DNA from: Candidatus Iainarchaeum sp.
GTDB lineage: Archaea; Iainarchaeota; Iainarchaeia; Iainarchaeales; JAXPJC01
Direction: 5' to 3'
NCBI GenBank assembly: GCA_018304445.1
Contig: JAGVWD010000031.1
Location: 1 to 6,824 of the forward strand
DNA: 6,824 nucleotides
Positions 5,345 through 6,824 of this stretch are shown here, piece after piece. The notes beneath the pieces were generated by a model. It was not told where the DNA came from and did no database searches. It saw only the letters and a list, made by a program, of their open reading frames with translations. The translations under genes and the position numbers were made by a program. Every line of letters begins with the position of its first letter. Position 1 is the stretch's first letter.

Positions 5345-6796
5345 ATGGCTGAAAATGCGCGCTGGAAGGGGATTGCAGAACTATCAATTGCGGGGCATGA
5401 GGCGAGGGTATTTGCGGGCGCTGATGATTTCCTGCTTGTTGCAATATATGAGCAGGGAAGAACTTCAGGGGCTGCATTTGAAGTGAGCAGGGTTTTCTGC
5501 AGCGCTGAGAGCCTGCATGCGCTTGCGGAAAATCTGAATGCGCCCTCGCTGCTCATAACGAAATACCTTAAGGGCGCGCAGGCAAATTACCTTCTGCTAA
5601 GCAGCGGGGCGAATTATGCAAAAAACGCTGAATTGCTTTTTGAGGAAGCCGGGAAAACCGCGGATTCTATGCATGCGCGCGCCTCCTCCATAAAAAAGAT
5701 TGCCGCTTCATGCGATGTTGCCCTTAACGAACTTGGCGAATCAAGCAGGCAGATGCAGAATGAGTTTTTCGTTTCCCCGCTGCTCTACAGCTCGCTTATG
5801 GGCGCTGCGGAGGAGATAAAGCCCAAAGGGCAAAATGCCTTTGATAGGGAAATAGCCCTTGGGAAGGACATGAAAGGCAGAATTGTTTCCGAGCCATTGC
5901 AGTTCTTTTCACATGCGCTCGTATGCCGGGGAAGCGAAAGCGAGAGGACTTTTGCTGTCCGCTTAATTTGCGAGGGCCTTATGCTGCAGTCCATCCCCCT
6001 GCTCATCCTTTCGGGCAATACTTCTTTCAGGGCGCTCTCAAGGCCGAGAAGCCTGGACATTGCTGCGCAGGGGATTGAACTTGAGTTTGATGCAATGGGA
6101 TTTCCCATAAGGATGCTTAAGCTCGGGAAGCATCTGGGAATAAACCTGAATTCAGTTTCTTCCAATTCGCTGATGGAGCTTTTTGGAATTAAGGAAAAAT
6201 CTTTAAGGAAAACAATTGATGAATTGATGAGAAAGACTTCCGCCTCGGATATTTCTGAAATTGTTTACAGCGCAAGGAAAAAAATGCAGGAGCTTGGAAT
6301 CAGCAGCAAGGAGCTTAATAGGGTAATAAGGTTCTTCATGCTGATGCAGGCGCGCTATCCCGGATTGTTCTGCGCGGGAGTTGATGCAAGCGAACTCTTC
6401 AGGGGAATTTCAGGCATCGGGATCGCATCAATTGCGGAAATCCAGAACCTTGATGCGCGGGGGAAATTGCTGCTTTACAATTCAGTTATGCAGTCAATCC
6501 TTAAATCTGAAAGCACAGCAAACTGCGCATTGGTTATTCCTGAGGCGCAGCAGGCGCTTTCCGAAGCGCGCACGGGGGATGCGGCGCAGGAGTTTTCGCA
6601 GCTTGTTGAGAGGCTTGCAAAGAAGAAGGTTTTTGTAATTATGAGCGCGGAAAATGAGATGGACCTTCCGAAGGCGCTGCGCGCGAAGGCGCATGCAAAA
6701 ATTGAAATCATTGAAGGAAGGGACTGCGCGGTAAAGTTCGAGAACAAGATGCCAAAGAGGATTGAGCTGAGGAGCCCGCTTTCAAGTGTTGATTAG
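5345..6796 (+). CDS. HerA/VirB4-like protein with degenerate ATPase motifs (483 aa)
   Basis: ATG 5345 is preferred over an in-frame TTG at 5330, which lies among the promoter boxes. The layout recalls HerA/VirB4 pumping ATPases: an N-terminal domain of about 170 residues, then LGKDMKGRIV followed by a strand-loop-helix-strand at about 189-224, a long helical insert (about 235-350), GIASIAEIQNLDARGKLLLYNSVMQSIL (two parts of a HerA-like strand and helix), a Walker-B-like strand ALVIPEAQQAL (395-405, E400 kept), and VFVIMSAENEMDLPKAL (429 on) where active members have the TQ-x-P sensor loop. The Walker A loop reads CRGSESERTF (194-203): the GKS/T core is replaced by ESE, and TQ becomes SA. If the homology is right, it should not hydrolyse ATP and may be a structural pseudo-ATPase. 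No membrane segment is seen. Gene certain; family assignment rests on pattern alone. A RecA-fold protein of another family is possible. Confidence 0.6.
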   Translation: MAENARWKGIAELSIAGHEARVFAGADDFLLVAIYEQGRTSGAAFEVSRVFCSAESLHALAENLNAPSLLITKYLKGAQANYLLLSSGANYAKNAELLFEEAGKTADSMHARASSIKKIAASCDVALNELGESSRQMQNEFFVSPLLYSSLMGAAEEIKPKGQNAFDREIALGKDMKGRIVSEPLQFFSHALVCRGSESERTFAVRLICEGLMLQSIPLLILSGNTSFRALSRPRSLDIAAQGIELEFDAMGFPIRMLKLGKHLGINLNSVSSNSLMELFGIKEKSLRKTIDELMRKTSASDISEIVYSARKKMQELGISSKELNRVIRFFMLMQARYPGLFCAGVDASELFRGISGIGIASIAEIQNLDARGKLLLYNSVMQSILKSESTANCALVIPEAQQALSEARTGDAAQEFSQLVERLAKKKVFVIMSAENEMDLPKALRAKAHAKIEIIEGRDCAVKFENKMPKRIELRSPLSSVD

Positions 6797-6807
6797 CTTT
6801 CCACCAA

Positions 6808-6820
6808 TTATTTTTGTTTG
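6808..6820 (+). terminator. T-rich tract, possible archaeal terminator
   Basis: A run of mostly T (TTATTTTTGTTTG) begins 12 nt after the stop of the HerA/VirB4-like gene. Archaeal intrinsic termination uses such T tracts without a required hairpin. The window ends here, so what follows cannot be judged. Confidence 0.4.
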
Positions 6821-6824
6821 TTCA

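Noticed and set aside
1..6824. CRISPR arrays, tRNA or rRNA genes, insertion sequences, attachment sites
   Set aside because: No spaced direct repeats, tRNA-like cloverleaf, rRNA-like segment, transposase motif or terminal inverted repeats were seen on either strand.

Overview
The window looks archaeal. Start regions carry TATA-like boxes 20-35 nt upstream of the start codon, some genes have purine-rich Shine-Dalgarno-like sites and others seem leaderless, and genes are small and tightly packed. Many compact membrane proteins of unknown family would fit a DPANN-type archaeon, but that lineage assignment is inference; no rRNA, tRNA or marker gene is present to settle it.

Layout. (1) Positions 2-2527 (+): the 3' part of a large secreted protein anchored by an N-terminal membrane segment. 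(2) Positions 2578-4292 (+): five small membrane proteins of 136, 108, 90, 107 and 105 aa, mostly separated by 1-50 nt and clearly one transcription unit or nearly so. Three of them share an ungapped motif and appear to be diverged tandem paralogues. (3) Positions 4294-4667 (-): a small gene, not recognised, whose reading frame is broken or split into two overlapping pieces. Its end meets the end of the plus-strand operon with one base between the stop codons. (4) Positions 4724-5263 (-): a soluble helical and coiled-coil protein. (5) Positions 5345-6796 (+), divergent from (4) across an AT-rich promoter region with a palindromic TATA box: a protein whose layout resembles HerA/VirB4-type pumping ATPases but whose Walker A motif is destroyed.

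Taken together, a big extracellular protein, a run of tiny polytopic membrane proteins and a HerA/VirB4-like (pseudo)ATPase could form a cell-envelope machine, perhaps loosely analogous to conjugation-derived DNA transfer systems of archaea. That is a hypothesis: no gene here has a sequence signature that proves it, and the ATPase-like gene is not in the same operon as the membrane proteins.
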